Below, in pieces: positions 16,943-26,603 of a DNA stretch of 64,000 nucleotides (within the stretch, counting starts at the first letter, position 1; each line of letters starts with the position of its first letter). The stretch is from Candidatus Rokuibacteriota bacterium (GTDB lineage Bacteria > Methylomirabilota > Methylomirabilia > Rokubacteriales > CSP1-6): NCBI GenBank assembly GCA_030647435.1, contig JAUSJX010000048.1, forward strand, positions 62,001 to 126,000. Reading direction: 5' to 3'. Below the pieces are notes generated by a model. That model saw nothing but the letters and a program-made list of their open reading frames with translations, was not told the origin of the DNA and did no database searches. A program made the translations under genes and the position numbers.

Positions 16943-18232
16943 ATGGAGCGCGAGGCGGACGTCGTCGTGGTCGGCGCGGGGATCGTCGGGTGCGCCACGG
17001 CCTACTATCTGGCCCAGCGTGGCGTGCGGGCCGTCGTCGTCGAGTGCGGCGCGGTCCTCGGTGAGCAGTCGCGGAAGAACTGGGGCTTCGTGCGCCAGCA
17101 GGGCCGGGACCCGCACGAGGTGCCCCTCATGATGGAGGCCAACCGAATCTGGCGCGGCCTCGAGCGGGAGCTGGGCGCCGACATCGAGTGGGTCCAGGGC
17201 GGCAACCTGGCGCTGGCCGCCGACCCGGCGCGAATGGCGCTCTTCGAGCGGTGGCTGGAGGTCGCGCGCCAGTTCGACCTCGACACACGGCTGCTTCGGG
17301 CGCGCGACCTGCCGGCGGTCGTGCCGGGGCTCGGGGGCGACTGGGTCGGCGGCATGCACACCCCGACTGACGGCCACGCCGATCCGGGCAAGGCCACCGA
17401 CGCCCTCGCCCGGGCGGCCGCGGCGCACGGGGCAGCCGTCCACCTGGGATGCGCAGTGGAGGGCGTCGCCACGCGCAACGGCGCGGTCAGCGCGGTTATC
17501 ACCGAGCGTGGCGAGATCCGCACCTCGTGGCTGGTGTGCGCCGCGGGCGCCTGGTCATCGCGCCTCGCGCGCACCCTCCGTCTCGAGCTGCCTCAGCGCT
17601 GGGTGCGCGGCACCGTGGCCAGGACGACGCCGGCACCGGCCGTCACGTCTTGCGCCGTGTGGGGGCCCGGGGTGGCCTTTCGCCAGCGGAAGGACGGCTG
17701 CTTCAACATCGCCGCGGGCGGTGCGCTGGACCACGACGTCACGCTCGACTCGCTCCGGCAAATCCGCTTCTTCCTGCCCAACTACTGGAAGAACAAGGCG
17801 CTGTTCCGCTTCCACGTCGGACTGCCACTGGTTCAGAGCCTCATGGCCGCGCTTCCGGGATCGTCGGCGCGGCGCCACCCGCTCATCTGGGACCGCGGCG
17901 TCGAGCCCCGGCCGAACCCCGCCAAGGTCCAGCGCAGCTTCGCCGAGCTGCAGCGCCTGCTGCCGTCGCTGCCGCGGCTCGGCATCGCCGAGAGCTGGGC
18001 CGGCTACATCGACGCCACGCCCGACCTGGCGCCCGTGCTGGGCGAGGTCCCCGGGCTCCGCGGCTTCGTGTTCGCCACGGGGTTCAGCGGTCACGGGTTC
18101 GCCATGGGGCCCGTGGCGGGGCGGCTGGTCTCCGAGCTGATCGTGGACGGCAAGCCGTCGCTCGACATCGCCCCCTTTCGATTCTCGCGCTTTGCCGAGA
18201 AGGCGGTCGGCAAGCCGCGCAACGTCCTGTGA
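16943..18232 (+). CDS. FAD-dependent oxidoreductase, DAO/DadA-type
   Basis: 429 aa. ADP-binding GAGIVG at residues 9-14 after a hydrophobic strand, an acidic end of strand 2 ('AVVVECG'), and the C-terminal DAO segment 'GFSGHGFAMGPVAGRL'. DAO-family enzymes oxidise amines such as D-amino acids, sarcosine or glycine. Here it leads an operon with hydantoinase A and B, so the substrate may be an N-substituted amino acid released from a cyclic amide (inference). It overlaps the next gene by 4 bp. Confidence 0.9.
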   Translation: MEREADVVVVGAGIVGCATAYYLAQRGVRAVVVECGAVLGEQSRKNWGFVRQQGRDPHEVPLMMEANRIWRGLERELGADIEWVQGGNLALAADPARMALFERWLEVARQFDLDTRLLRARDLPAVVPGLGGDWVGGMHTPTDGHADPGKATDALARAAAAHGAAVHLGCAVEGVATRNGAVSAVITERGEIRTSWLVCAAGAWSSRLARTLRLELPQRWVRGTVARTTPAPAVTSCAVWGPGVAFRQRKDGCFNIAAGGALDHDVTLDSLRQIRFFLPNYWKNKALFRFHVGLPLVQSLMAALPGSSARRHPLIWDRGVEPRPNPAKVQRSFAELQRLLPSLPRLGIAESWAGYIDATPDLAPVLGEVPGLRGFVFATGFSGHGFAMGPVAGRLVSELIVDGKPSLDIAPFRFSRFAEKAVGKPRNVL

Positions 18233-20346
18233 GCCCCGCGGCCGCGCCTCGCCTGCGGGGCTACACCATCGCCCTCGACGTGGGCGGCACGTTCACCGAC
18301 GTGACGCTGCTCGACCCGGCAACGGGACGGCTCTGGATCGCCAAGACGCCCACCACGCCACGCGACCCTTCGGAGGGCTTCCTCGTCGGCGTGGAGAAGG
18401 TGCTGCGGATCGCCGGTGCTCACCCGGGCGGGCTCGGGCAGGTGCTCCACGGCACGACCACCGCCACCAACGCCATCCTCGAGGACAAGGGCGCCCCGAC
18501 CGGACTCCTCACGACGGCGGGGTTCCGCTACGTGCTCGAGATCGGGCGCCACGACATCCCGCGCCGGGCCAACATGTTCGCCTGGGTGAAGCCGTCGCGG
18601 CCCGTGCCGCCCGAGCTGATCTTCGAGATCCCCGGGCGGATCGGGGTGGACGGACAGGAGCTGGAGCCCGTGACCGAGGGCGCAGTGCGCGCCGCCGCGC
18701 GGCACCTGCGCGAGGCGGAGGTCGTCTCGGTGGCCGTCTGCTTCCTGCACAGCTACGCCAACGACACGCACGAACGCCGGGCCCGGGAGGTGCTGCTCGA
18801 AGAGCATCCGGGCTGCGCGGTCTCCCTGTCCAGCGAGGTGCTACCGGTGTTCCGCGAGTACGAGCGCACCATGGCCACCGTTCTCAACGCCTACGTGCAG
18901 CCGCTGGTCGGGCGGTACGTGGAGCGCCTCGAGGAGCGGCTCCTCTCGCGAGGGATCTCGGCGCCGCTGCGCATCATGAAGTCCAACGGCGGTGTCGTCG
19001 GAGCGGACGTCGTGCGCCGGCAGTCCATCCACACCGCGCTGTCCGGGCCGGCGGCCGGCGTGGTCGGCGCGCGCCTGGTGGGCGGGGCGGCAGGGTTCGA
19101 GGATCTCATCTCGGTGGACGTCGGGGGCACCAGCGCCGACGTCTGCATGATCCGCGGCGGCGAGGCGGAAATCACCGTCGAGGGGACCGTCGGCGCCTGG
19201 CCGCTCCACCTGCCGATGATCGACATCCACACCATCGGCGCGGGGGGTGGCTCTATTGCGCGGGTCGCAGATGACGGCACGCTCACGGTGGGGCCCGAGA
19301 GCGCCGGGGCCGAACCGGGGCCGGCGTGCTACGGCGCCGGCGGGGAAGAGCCGACGGTCACGGACGCCCACCTCGTCCTCGGCCGCATCTCGTCACATCT
19401 GGTGGGCGGCGAGATCGCGCTGGACGTGGAGCGCTCCCGGCGAGCCATCGAGGAGCGCGTGGCCCGGCCCCTGGGACTCAGCCTCGAGGCGGCGGCGGAC
19501 GGGATCCTCGACATCGTGAACAACAACATGGTCGGCGCCATCCGCCTCGTCTCGGTGGAGCACGGCTACGACCCGCGCGACTTCGCCCTCTTGCCCTTCG
19601 GGGGCGCGGGCCCGCTCCACGGGGCGGACCTGGCGACGCTTCTGGGGATGCGCACGGTCGTGGTCCCGCGCCACCCGGGCGTGCTGTCGACCTTCGGGCT
19701 GCTGGGCACCGAGGTGCGGAACGACTACGCGCGCACGAGTCTGCAGAAGCCGCCGGACTACGATCTCGAGGCGATCGCAGCCGTCTACGCCGACCTGGAG
19801 CGGCAGGCCCAGGCGTGGCTCGCCGCGGAGGGCGTGCCGCCGGCGCGCCGCCGCCTGCGCCGGCTGGCGGACCTGCGCTACCGGCATCAGGGCTTCGAGA
19901 TCACGGTGCCATGGGAGGAGCGCGGTCTCTCGCCGGACACCCTCATCCGGCGCTTCCACGCGCGTCACCGCCAGCTCTATACCTACGCGCTGGAGGACGC
20001 GCCGGTGGAGATCGTCACCCTGCGGGTGGCCGCGGCGGGCCGCGTGCGGCGCTTTGCCCTGCCCACGCTCGATGCCCGCCGGGGGCCGGCCCGGCGCGCG
20101 CGCCCAGGTGGGCGGCTGGTCTACTTTGCGGGCGCGGGCTGGGTGAGCTGCCCGTGCGTGGACCGCGCGGCGCTCGGGGTGGGCGCGGTCCTCGCGGGGC
20201 CGGCCATCGTCGAGCAGCTGGACTCGACCACCGTGGTGTGGCCGGGGCAGCGGGCGACGGTGGACCGGCATGGGAACCTGATCGTTCGGCTGGGCGCCGT
20301 CCGGCGGCCCGCGGCGGCGCGGGGCGTACGAAGGGGCAGGCGGTGA
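18229..20346 (+). CDS. Hydantoinase/oxoprolinase A subunit (cluster 1)
   Basis: 705 aa HyuA. ASKHA-fold ATP sites: 'IALDVGGTFTDVTLLD' near the start, 'TALSGPAAGVVGA' and 'SVDVGGTSADVCM' in the middle, and 'LPFGGAGPLHGADLA'. HyuA and HyuB together open hydantoin, N-methylhydantoin or 5-oxoproline rings at the cost of ATP, or related carboxylations. The start is GTG 18229 overlapping the oxidase stop (GTGA). A paralogue lies at 30.0 kb. Confidence 0.93.
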   Translation: MSPAAAPRLRGYTIALDVGGTFTDVTLLDPATGRLWIAKTPTTPRDPSEGFLVGVEKVLRIAGAHPGGLGQVLHGTTTATNAILEDKGAPTGLLTTAGFRYVLEIGRHDIPRRANMFAWVKPSRPVPPELIFEIPGRIGVDGQELEPVTEGAVRAAARHLREAEVVSVAVCFLHSYANDTHERRAREVLLEEHPGCAVSLSSEVLPVFREYERTMATVLNAYVQPLVGRYVERLEERLLSRGISAPLRIMKSNGGVVGADVVRRQSIHTALSGPAAGVVGARLVGGAAGFEDLISVDVGGTSADVCMIRGGEAEITVEGTVGAWPLHLPMIDIHTIGAGGGSIARVADDGTLTVGPESAGAEPGPACYGAGGEEPTVTDAHLVLGRISSHLVGGEIALDVERSRRAIEERVARPLGLSLEAAADGILDIVNNNMVGAIRLVSVEHGYDPRDFALLPFGGAGPLHGADLATLLGMRTVVVPRHPGVLSTFGLLGTEVRNDYARTSLQKPPDYDLEAIAAVYADLERQAQAWLAAEGVPPARRRLRRLADLRYRHQGFEITVPWEERGLSPDTLIRRFHARHRQLYTYALEDAPVEIVTLRVAAAGRVRRFALPTLDARRGPARRARPGGRLVYFAGAGWVSCPCVDRAALGVGAVLAGPAIVEQLDSTTVVWPGQRATVDRHGNLIVRLGAVRRPAAARGVRRGRR

Positions 20347-22169
20347 GGGGTGCGCGCGCGCGGCGGCGCGCGGGAGCTCCGGCGGCGGCCGATCCCCAAC
20401 CCGATCCGGTCACGCGCGAGATCGTCAAGGGCGCGCTCCGGGCGGCCCAGGCCGAGATGGAGGCGGTGATCGAGCGCACAGCCATGTCGCCCTTCATCCG
20501 CGAGAAGAAGGACTACTTCGCCGGCATCCTCGACGCCCGCGGGCGGGTGGTGTGCGGGACCATGATCCCGCTGTTCGGCAACCTCACGGAGATCATCTTC
20601 CGACAGTACCGGCCCGAGACGATGCGGCCCGGCGACCTCTACTGGTACAACGACTGCTACGGCTCGCGTGGCGGCGTGTCCCACTCGCCGGACATGGTGT
20701 TCGCCGCGCCCGTGTTCCACCAGAACCGGCTGGTGGCGTTCTCGCAGACCTGGGGGCATTTCTGGGACATCGGGGGTATGCGGGCCGGCAGCATCTCGCC
20801 GGACGCCACCGAGATCTTCCACGAGGGCATCATCGTTCCGGCCGTCCGCATCTACCGGGAAGGCGTGCTCAACGACGAGGCCTTCCGCATCTTCGTCCGC
20901 AACTCGCGCTTCCCCGACATCCTGCAAGGGGATATCCGCGCGGTACTGGCCGGCTGCCGGCTAGGCGAGCGCCGCGTGCAGGAGCTGTTCGCGCGCTTCG
21001 GCGCCGCGACCGTGCTCGAAGCCTGGGCGTTCTTCGAGCGGCAGTGCCGCGACACCATCCGGAAGACGCTCGATTCGCGCATCCCGGACGGCGCCTACGA
21101 AAGCGAGGACGCGGTGGACGGCGACGGTATGAGCGGGCGGCCCTTCCACGTGCGGATGCGCCTCACGAAGGACGGCGGGCGGATCGCCATCGACACGCGG
21201 GAGAGCGACGACCAGGCCAAGGGGCCGATCAACTTCATCATGCACGAGAGCGTGCCGAAGCTGATCATCGGCATCTACCTGCTCTCGGGCCACCCGACCG
21301 TCCTCCTCAACGACGGCGCGCAGGACGCGATCGACGAGGTGCGAGTGCGGCCGGGGAGCATCCTGCAGCCCCACTGGCCCGCACCTCTCGGCAACCGCGC
21401 GCACACCCTGGCCCGCGTGCAGTCCAACGTGCTGGCACTCCTGGCTCTCGCGACCGGCGGCGACGTGCCGGCCTCCAACTCCGTCTACAACATCTACTTC
21501 CTGCGCGGCTTCGACCGGGCGCAGCAGGAGTTCTTCCTCGTGAGCGACGGCGTGGCCGTGGGCTACGGGGCGCGGCCCTTCGCCGACGGCCTCGACGCCA
21601 TCTACTACGTCGCGCAGAAGAACTACCCGGCCGAGTTCATGGAGATGGTCTTCCCCATGCGCCTGCGCCAGTACGGCCTGCACCGGGACTCGGGCGGGCC
21701 GGGGCGCTTCCGCGGCGGCTGCGGCGTCGTTCGGGAGATCGAGCTGCTCGCCGACGAGGCGGTAATCGCCATCCGGCAGGACAATATCCTCTTCCCGCCC
21801 GCCGGGGTGAACGGCGGGCACGCCGGCCGCCCCGGGCGCTGTGTGGTAAACCCGGGGCGTCTGGACGAGCGCGTGCTGCCGCCCATGTCCGATGGGAACG
21901 TCCTCCGCCGGGGCGACGTGGTCCGCCTGGACACCAGCGGAGGCGGAGGCTGGGGCAATCCGCTGGACCGGCCCATCGAGCGTGTGCGCAAGGACGTGCT
22001 CGGCGGTTTCATCTCTGCCGAGTCGGCGATGGAGGACTACGGCGTGGTGATGGAAGGGTCGAGGGGTGCGGTGGACGCGGCCGAGACGGGGCGCCTCCGC
22101 GCCGCCAAGCGCGGCCCCGTCCGCATGTTCCACCGCAACGGCTACTTCGGCCCGCTGGTGACACCGTGA
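20343..22169 (+). CDS. Hydantoinase B/oxoprolinase subunit (cluster 1)
   Basis: 608 aa HyuB. Typical segments are 'IVKGALRAAQAEMEAVIERTAMSPFIREKKDY', 'YWYNDCYGSRGGVSHSPDM', 'DSGGPGRFRGGCGVVREIE' and a C-terminal 'TSGGGGWGNPLDR'. The partner is HyuA immediately upstream (GTGA overlap at 20343-20346). The first 20 or so residues are Arg/Ala rich and may be dispensable. It acts in the cytoplasm. The substrate is not fixed by the sequence. Confidence 0.92.
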   Translation: MRGARARRRAGAPAAADPQPDPVTREIVKGALRAAQAEMEAVIERTAMSPFIREKKDYFAGILDARGRVVCGTMIPLFGNLTEIIFRQYRPETMRPGDLYWYNDCYGSRGGVSHSPDMVFAAPVFHQNRLVAFSQTWGHFWDIGGMRAGSISPDATEIFHEGIIVPAVRIYREGVLNDEAFRIFVRNSRFPDILQGDIRAVLAGCRLGERRVQELFARFGAATVLEAWAFFERQCRDTIRKTLDSRIPDGAYESEDAVDGDGMSGRPFHVRMRLTKDGGRIAIDTRESDDQAKGPINFIMHESVPKLIIGIYLLSGHPTVLLNDGAQDAIDEVRVRPGSILQPHWPAPLGNRAHTLARVQSNVLALLALATGGDVPASNSVYNIYFLRGFDRAQQEFFLVSDGVAVGYGARPFADGLDAIYYVAQKNYPAEFMEMVFPMRLRQYGLHRDSGGPGRFRGGCGVVREIELLADEAVIAIRQDNILFPPAGVNGGHAGRPGRCVVNPGRLDERVLPPMSDGNVLRRGDVVRLDTSGGGGWGNPLDRPIERVRKDVLGGFISAESAMEDYGVVMEGSRGAVDAAETGRLRAAKRGPVRMFHRNGYFGPLVTP

Positions 22170-22915
22170 GCCCAGGATCGGTGGCGATCGTGACGGGGGC
22201 GGCCCGGGGAATCGGGCGCGCGTCGGCCCTGGCGCTCGGGCGGAAAGGCTTCGCGCTCGCCCTGGTCGATGTGCGTGCGCGGGAGCTCTCCGATACGGCG
22301 GGCGAGGTGCGCGGGCTGGGCGTGGAGGCGCTCGCGCTCGAGGGCGACGTCTCGGACTTCGTGCGGGCGCAGGCGCTCGGCCGCCAGGTGCTCGACGCCT
22401 GGGGCCGCGTGGACGTGCTGGTGAACAATGCCGGCGTGTCGCAGCCGAAGGGGCTGCTCGAGATCACGGAAGGCGAGTGGGACCGCACCCTCGCGATCAA
22501 TCTCAAGGGCGCCTTCAACTGGGCCAAGGCGGTGGCGCCGGCCATGCTGGCGCAGGGCGCGGGGCGCATCGTCAACATCTCCTCGGTGAGCGCGCATACC
22601 GGCGCGGGGTTCGGCGCGGTAAGCCAGTTCGCCTACTGCGCGGCCAAGGCGGGGTTGCTCGGGCTCACGCGCGGGCTGGCCAAGGAGCTGGCACCGCGCG
22701 TGACGGTCAATGCCATCTGCCCCGGGCTCATCGAGACGGACCTGACGGCGCAGATGATCGCCAGCCGCGGCGAGTCCATCGTGGGGTCCATCCCGCTGGC
22801 GCGGCTCGGCACGCCCGAAGACATCGCCGAGGTGGTCGCCTTCCTCGCCACCGTCACGCCGTGCTTCATGACGGGCGAGGTGATAGACGTGGACGGCGGG
22901 CAGTGGGTGAACTGA
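22166..22915 (+). CDS. SDR-family oxidoreductase (cluster 1)
   Basis: 249 aa classical SDR. TGAARGIG at about 10-17, NNAG ('LVNNAGVSQP'), catalytic 'SSVSAHTGAGFGAVSQFAYCAAK'. It resembles 3-oxoacyl-ACP reductase but is the fourth gene of a hydantoinase operon (GTGA overlap with hyuB), so it probably reduces or oxidises a catabolic intermediate. A related SDR follows the second hyuAB pair at 33.9 kb. Confidence 0.9.
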   Translation: MSPGSVAIVTGAARGIGRASALALGRKGFALALVDVRARELSDTAGEVRGLGVEALALEGDVSDFVRAQALGRQVLDAWGRVDVLVNNAGVSQPKGLLEITEGEWDRTLAINLKGAFNWAKAVAPAMLAQGAGRIVNISSVSAHTGAGFGAVSQFAYCAAKAGLLGLTRGLAKELAPRVTVNAICPGLIETDLTAQMIASRGESIVGSIPLARLGTPEDIAEVVAFLATVTPCFMTGEVIDVDGGQWVN

Positions 22916-23095
22916 CCCGCACCCTCGCCCCGACCCTCCCGAGGGAGATGGAGTCCGAACGGAACCCATCGCCCCAGGGGGGGGCAGCGTGAGGGGGCGG
23001 GCTGGCCGGGTACGGGCTGGATGACGACGCGGGGGCGCAGTATGATAGCCCCGCATAACGGTCGCGATGAACCACATACACGTGGGAGGACAGAC

Positions 23096-24664
23096 ATGAG
23101 ACACGCACGCGCGGTGGTCGCAAGCTTCTCGATGCTCCTGGCCGTGGCGCTGGCCGCGCCGATCGCCCCGGCGGAGGCGCAGACGCGCTTCGTCTTCGCC
23201 AACGAGAGCCCCTACGACACCATGGATCCGCACGCGGCCTTCGACGTCGGGCGGGTGGCGGTACGACTCAACCTCTACGACGGGCTGTACCGGTGGCTCG
23301 ACAACCCGGCCGTCCTTCAGCCGTGGCTGGCCGAGAGCCACACCGTCTCGGCCGACGGCCTGACCTACACGTTCAAGCTACGCCGCGGCGCCAAGTTCCA
23401 CGACGGCACCGACGTCACGGCGGAGGACGTCCGCTACAGCGCCGACCGCATCCTCGCGCTCAAGAAGGGGGCGGCGGCCCTGCTGTCTACCATGCTGGCG
23501 CCCGGCTCGACCAAGGCCGTCGACAGGTCCACGGTGCAGTTCACGCTCACCAAGCCCACCGCCATCTTCCTGGCCGTCATGCCCGAGATCCACGTGGTCA
23601 ACTCGGTCCTACTCAAGAAGCACGAGAAGGACGGTGACTGGGGCGCCGCCTGGCTCACGGGCAACGACGCAGGCTCCGGCTCCTATATGCTCGCTCGCTA
23701 CGACCCCGCCCTCGGCTTCCAGGCCAAGCGCTTCGCGGGCCACTTCATGCCGTGGGGGCCGAAGTCCATCGACGAGATCGAGTTCCGGCACGTCAAGGAA
23801 GACAATACCCGCGTGCTCGGGATGATCAAGGGGGACTACCAGGGCACCGGCGGCTACCTGCCCATCGACCAGGTCAAGCGCCTGCGCGAGGCGGCCAACG
23901 TGAAGATGGTCGAGCAGGAGTCGATGCGCATCATGATGTTCCAGATCAATAACCAGCGCGCACCGCTCACCGACGTGAACGTGCGGCGCGCCATCAGCTA
24001 CGCCTTCGACTACGACGGCTTCAACAAGGAGATCCTGAGCGGCTCCGTGGAGCGGAACCCGGTGCCGATCCCCAACAACCTCTGGGGCGTGCCCCGGGAC
24101 GTGAAGGGCTACAGCTACGACCTGGAGAAAGCCAAGCAGGAGCTGGCCAAGGCCAAGGTGAAGGTGGACCGGCCGATCACCGTCGGCTACCTCACGGGGT
24201 TCAGCCAGACGGAGCAGGCGGCGACGGTGATGGCCAACGGGCTCCGGAAGATCGGCATCGACACCAAGATCGTCAGCGAGCTGTGGCCGGCCATGGTCGA
24301 TCGCATGAAGAAGCCCGAGACCTCGCCCGACCTGGTCGTCTACTGGATCAGCACGTACTACGCCGACCCCCATAACTGGATCGGCGAGATGTTCCATTCC
24401 GGGCAGTGGGGCACCTTCAAAGCCTCGAGCTTCTACAAGAATCCGCGAGTCGACGATCTCCTGGACACGGCGCTCACGTCCACCGACCGAAAGGTCCGGG
24501 ACAAGGCCTACCAGGACGCGGCGCGCATCGTGGTGGAGGAGGCGGCGGGCGTGTGGATCTACAACACCAAGTACTTCGGCCCCTGGGCGAAGAATCTGGA
24601 GGGTATCCGCTTCAGCCCCATCGGCAATGGCCAGGAGATGCGCTGGGTCTACTACGCGAAGTAG
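23096..24664 (+). CDS. Family-5 extracellular solute-binding protein (DppA/OppA type)
   Basis: 522 aa. Signal peptide about 1-28 (VALAAPIAPAEA-Q). The SBP family-5 signatures are present: 'YDTMDPHAAFDVGRVAVRLNLYDGLYRW' and 'TYTFKLRRGAKFHDGTDVTAEDV'. It binds oligopeptides or similar compounds in the periplasm and hands them to the permeases that follow. GGGAGG precedes ATG 23096; a -10-like TATGAT is at 23041-23046. The first gene of a complete importer. Confidence 0.93.
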   Translation: MRHARAVVASFSMLLAVALAAPIAPAEAQTRFVFANESPYDTMDPHAAFDVGRVAVRLNLYDGLYRWLDNPAVLQPWLAESHTVSADGLTYTFKLRRGAKFHDGTDVTAEDVRYSADRILALKKGAAALLSTMLAPGSTKAVDRSTVQFTLTKPTAIFLAVMPEIHVVNSVLLKKHEKDGDWGAAWLTGNDAGSGSYMLARYDPALGFQAKRFAGHFMPWGPKSIDEIEFRHVKEDNTRVLGMIKGDYQGTGGYLPIDQVKRLREAANVKMVEQESMRIMMFQINNQRAPLTDVNVRRAISYAFDYDGFNKEILSGSVERNPVPIPNNLWGVPRDVKGYSYDLEKAKQELAKAKVKVDRPITVGYLTGFSQTEQAATVMANGLRKIGIDTKIVSELWPAMVDRMKKPETSPDLVVYWISTYYADPHNWIGEMFHSGQWGTFKASSFYKNPRVDDLLDTALTSTDRKVRDKAYQDAARIVVEEAAGVWIYNTKYFGPWAKNLEGIRFSPIGNGQEMRWVYYAK

Positions 24665-24678
24665 CCACGATGCCGGTG

Positions 24679-24702
24679 CCCGGGGCGCCCTGACGCCCCG
24701 GG
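24679..24702 (+). terminator. Hairpin between binding protein and permease genes
   Basis: A 9-bp perfect stem CCCGGGGCG/CGCCCCGGG with loop CCCTGA, 14 bp after the binding-protein stop. No T-run, so probably an mRNA-stabilising or partial-termination hairpin that keeps binding protein in excess over permease. Confidence 0.55.
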
Positions 24703-24723
24703 TCGCCCTCTCGCCGGACCTCG

Positions 24724-25731
24724 ATGAGACTGCTGGCCCTCACGCTCCGGCGCCTGGCGTGGTTCGTTCCCACCTTGCTCGGCCTGCTCACCGTCACCTT
24801 CGTGATCTCGCGGGTCATTCCCGGCGATCCAGTGGCGCTGGTGGCGGGCGACACAGCCACCCCGGCTCAAGTGGAGGCCCTGCGGCGGCAGCTCGGCTTC
24901 GACCGGCCGCTGCCGGTCCAGTTCGTCAGCTACGTCGGCCGCCTCCTCCGGGGCGATATGGGCACGAGCCTGTACACCACGCGCCCCATTTCGGACGACC
25001 TCGCGAGCCGTCTCCCGGCCACCATCGAGCTCACGTTGGTGGCCATGGCTTTCTCGGTGGTCGTCGGGATCCCGCTGGGTGTGGTCTCCGCCCTGTGGCG
25101 CAACTCGGCCCTCGACCACGCCCTGCGCGTGATCACGGTCTCCGGCCTGGCCATCGCCAGCTTCTGGCTCGGGATCATGCTCCAGCTCCTCTTCGCCATG
25201 CGCCTCGGCTGGATGCCGCTCAACGGGCGTCTCCAGGGCTTCCCTCCGCGCGGTGTGACGGGGCTCTTCGTCGTCGACGCGGTGCTGGCGTGGGACGGGG
25301 CGGCCCTCGGGGCAGCGCTGGCCCACCTGGCGCTGCCCACCGCGACGCTGGCGTTCCCGGCCCTGGCCACGCTCGTCCGGTTCACCCGGGCGGGGGTCCT
25401 GGACGTGATGCAGTCCAACTCCGTCCTCTACGAGCGCGCCATGGGGCTGCCGCGCTCCGTGATCGTCTGGAAGTACATCCTTCGCAGCGCGCTCACGTCC
25501 ACCGTGACCCAGATCGGGCTCTTGTTCGGCATTCTCCTGGCAGGGGCGGTCGTCACCGAGACCGTGTTCGACTGGCCGGGGATCGGGACCTATGCGGTGA
25601 ACTCCATCATGCGCTCCGACTACAACGGGGTGATGGGCTTCACGGTGTGGGCGGGGGCGATCTTCATGGTCGTCAACCTGCTCGTCGACATCGTCCAGAC
25701 CTTCGTCGATCCGCGCGTGGGAGCGTCGTGA
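24724..25731 (+). CDS. ABC transporter permease, DppB type
   Basis: 335 aa with about six transmembrane helices. N-terminal 'LRRLAWFVPTLLGLLTVTFVISRVIPGDPV' is typical of DppB/OppB, and the EAA loop is 'YERAMGLPRSVIVWKYILRSALTS'. It forms the inner-membrane channel with the next gene. The start codon of dppC overlaps its stop (GTGA). Confidence 0.93.
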   Translation: MRLLALTLRRLAWFVPTLLGLLTVTFVISRVIPGDPVALVAGDTATPAQVEALRRQLGFDRPLPVQFVSYVGRLLRGDMGTSLYTTRPISDDLASRLPATIELTLVAMAFSVVVGIPLGVVSALWRNSALDHALRVITVSGLAIASFWLGIMLQLLFAMRLGWMPLNGRLQGFPPRGVTGLFVVDAVLAWDGAALGAALAHLALPTATLAFPALATLVRFTRAGVLDVMQSNSVLYERAMGLPRSVIVWKYILRSALTSTVTQIGLLFGILLAGAVVTETVFDWPGIGTYAVNSIMRSDYNGVMGFTVWAGAIFMVVNLLVDIVQTFVDPRVGAS

Positions 25732-26603
25732 GCGCCGTCCTCTTCGTCCTCTCGCGGGTGTGCCGGGACCGGTCGGCGCTGATCGGGCTCGTGCTGATCC
25801 TGGCCCTGGTGGTCTGCGCGGTCCTCGCTCCCGTGCTCGCGACGCATCCGGAGGACGTGTTCGAGCTCCACCCGGCCGAGCGGCTCCGGCCGCCCGGGGC
25901 CCAGCACCTGCTCGGCACCGACCGGATGGGAGCCGACATCTATAGCCGGCTGCTCTTCGGCGCCCGGATCACCATCCTCATCGGCGTCATCGCGGTCGGC
26001 GCCTCGCTCGTGATCGGGGTGCCCGTGGGTCTCATCGCCGGCTACTACCACAACTGGCTGAGCGATCTCCTGATGCGCGTGTCCGACATCTTCCTGGCCA
26101 TCCCCCAGGTGGTCCTGGCCATCGCCATCGCGCAGACCCTGGGCCCGTCGCTCCCCAACGTGATCCTCGCCCTGTCCGTCACCTACTGGCCGTGGTTCGC
26201 CCGGCTGGTCTACGCGGAGACACGCTCGCTCCAGAAGGAGGTCTTCATCGAGTGCACCGCCGCCCTTGGGGCCTCGCCCGTCCGGCTGATCGCGCTGCAC
26301 GTGCTGCCCAACGTCGCCTCGCCGATCATCGTGCGCGCCTCCATCGGCATGGGCTTCACCATCCTCACCGCGGCGGCGCTGGGCTTCCTCGGGCTGGGGC
26401 CGCCGCCGCCCACGCCGGAATGGGGCCGGACCATCGCGGAAGCGCGCGAGTTCCTGCCGGATGCGTGGTGGTATGCGGCCGCGCCGGGTCTGGCCATCTT
26501 CCTCACCGTCATGGGCTTCAACCTGCTCGGCGACGGGCTGCGCGACGTGCTGGACCCCCGGATCCGCCGCGGGCAAGGCGGCGCTAAGGACTCCGGTGAC
26601 TGA
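25728..26603 (+). CDS. ABC transporter permease, DppC type
   Basis: 291 aa. 'HLLGTDRMGADIYSRLLFGARITI' is the DppC/OppC hallmark, and the EAA loop is 'FIECTAALGASPVRLIALHVLPN'. GTG 25728 overlaps the preceding stop. Its own stop overlaps the start of the first ATPase by 8 bp. Heterodimer partner of the DppB-type permease. Confidence 0.93.
   Translation: MSAVLFVLSRVCRDRSALIGLVLILALVVCAVLAPVLATHPEDVFELHPAERLRPPGAQHLLGTDRMGADIYSRLLFGARITILIGVIAVGASLVIGVPVGLIAGYYHNWLSDLLMRVSDIFLAIPQVVLAIAIAQTLGPSLPNVILALSVTYWPWFARLVYAETRSLQKEVFIECTAALGASPVRLIALHVLPNVASPIIVRASIGMGFTILTAAALGFLGLGPPPPTPEWGRTIAEAREFLPDAWWYAAAPGLAIFLTVMGFNLLGDGLRDVLDPRIRRGQGGAKDSGD

Noticed and set aside
22916-23095. A small RNA gene between the SDR and the binding protein
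   Set aside because: There are only a loose inverted repeat (CCCTCGCCCC facing GGGG...GTGAGGG) and a TATGAT box; nothing supports an RNA.
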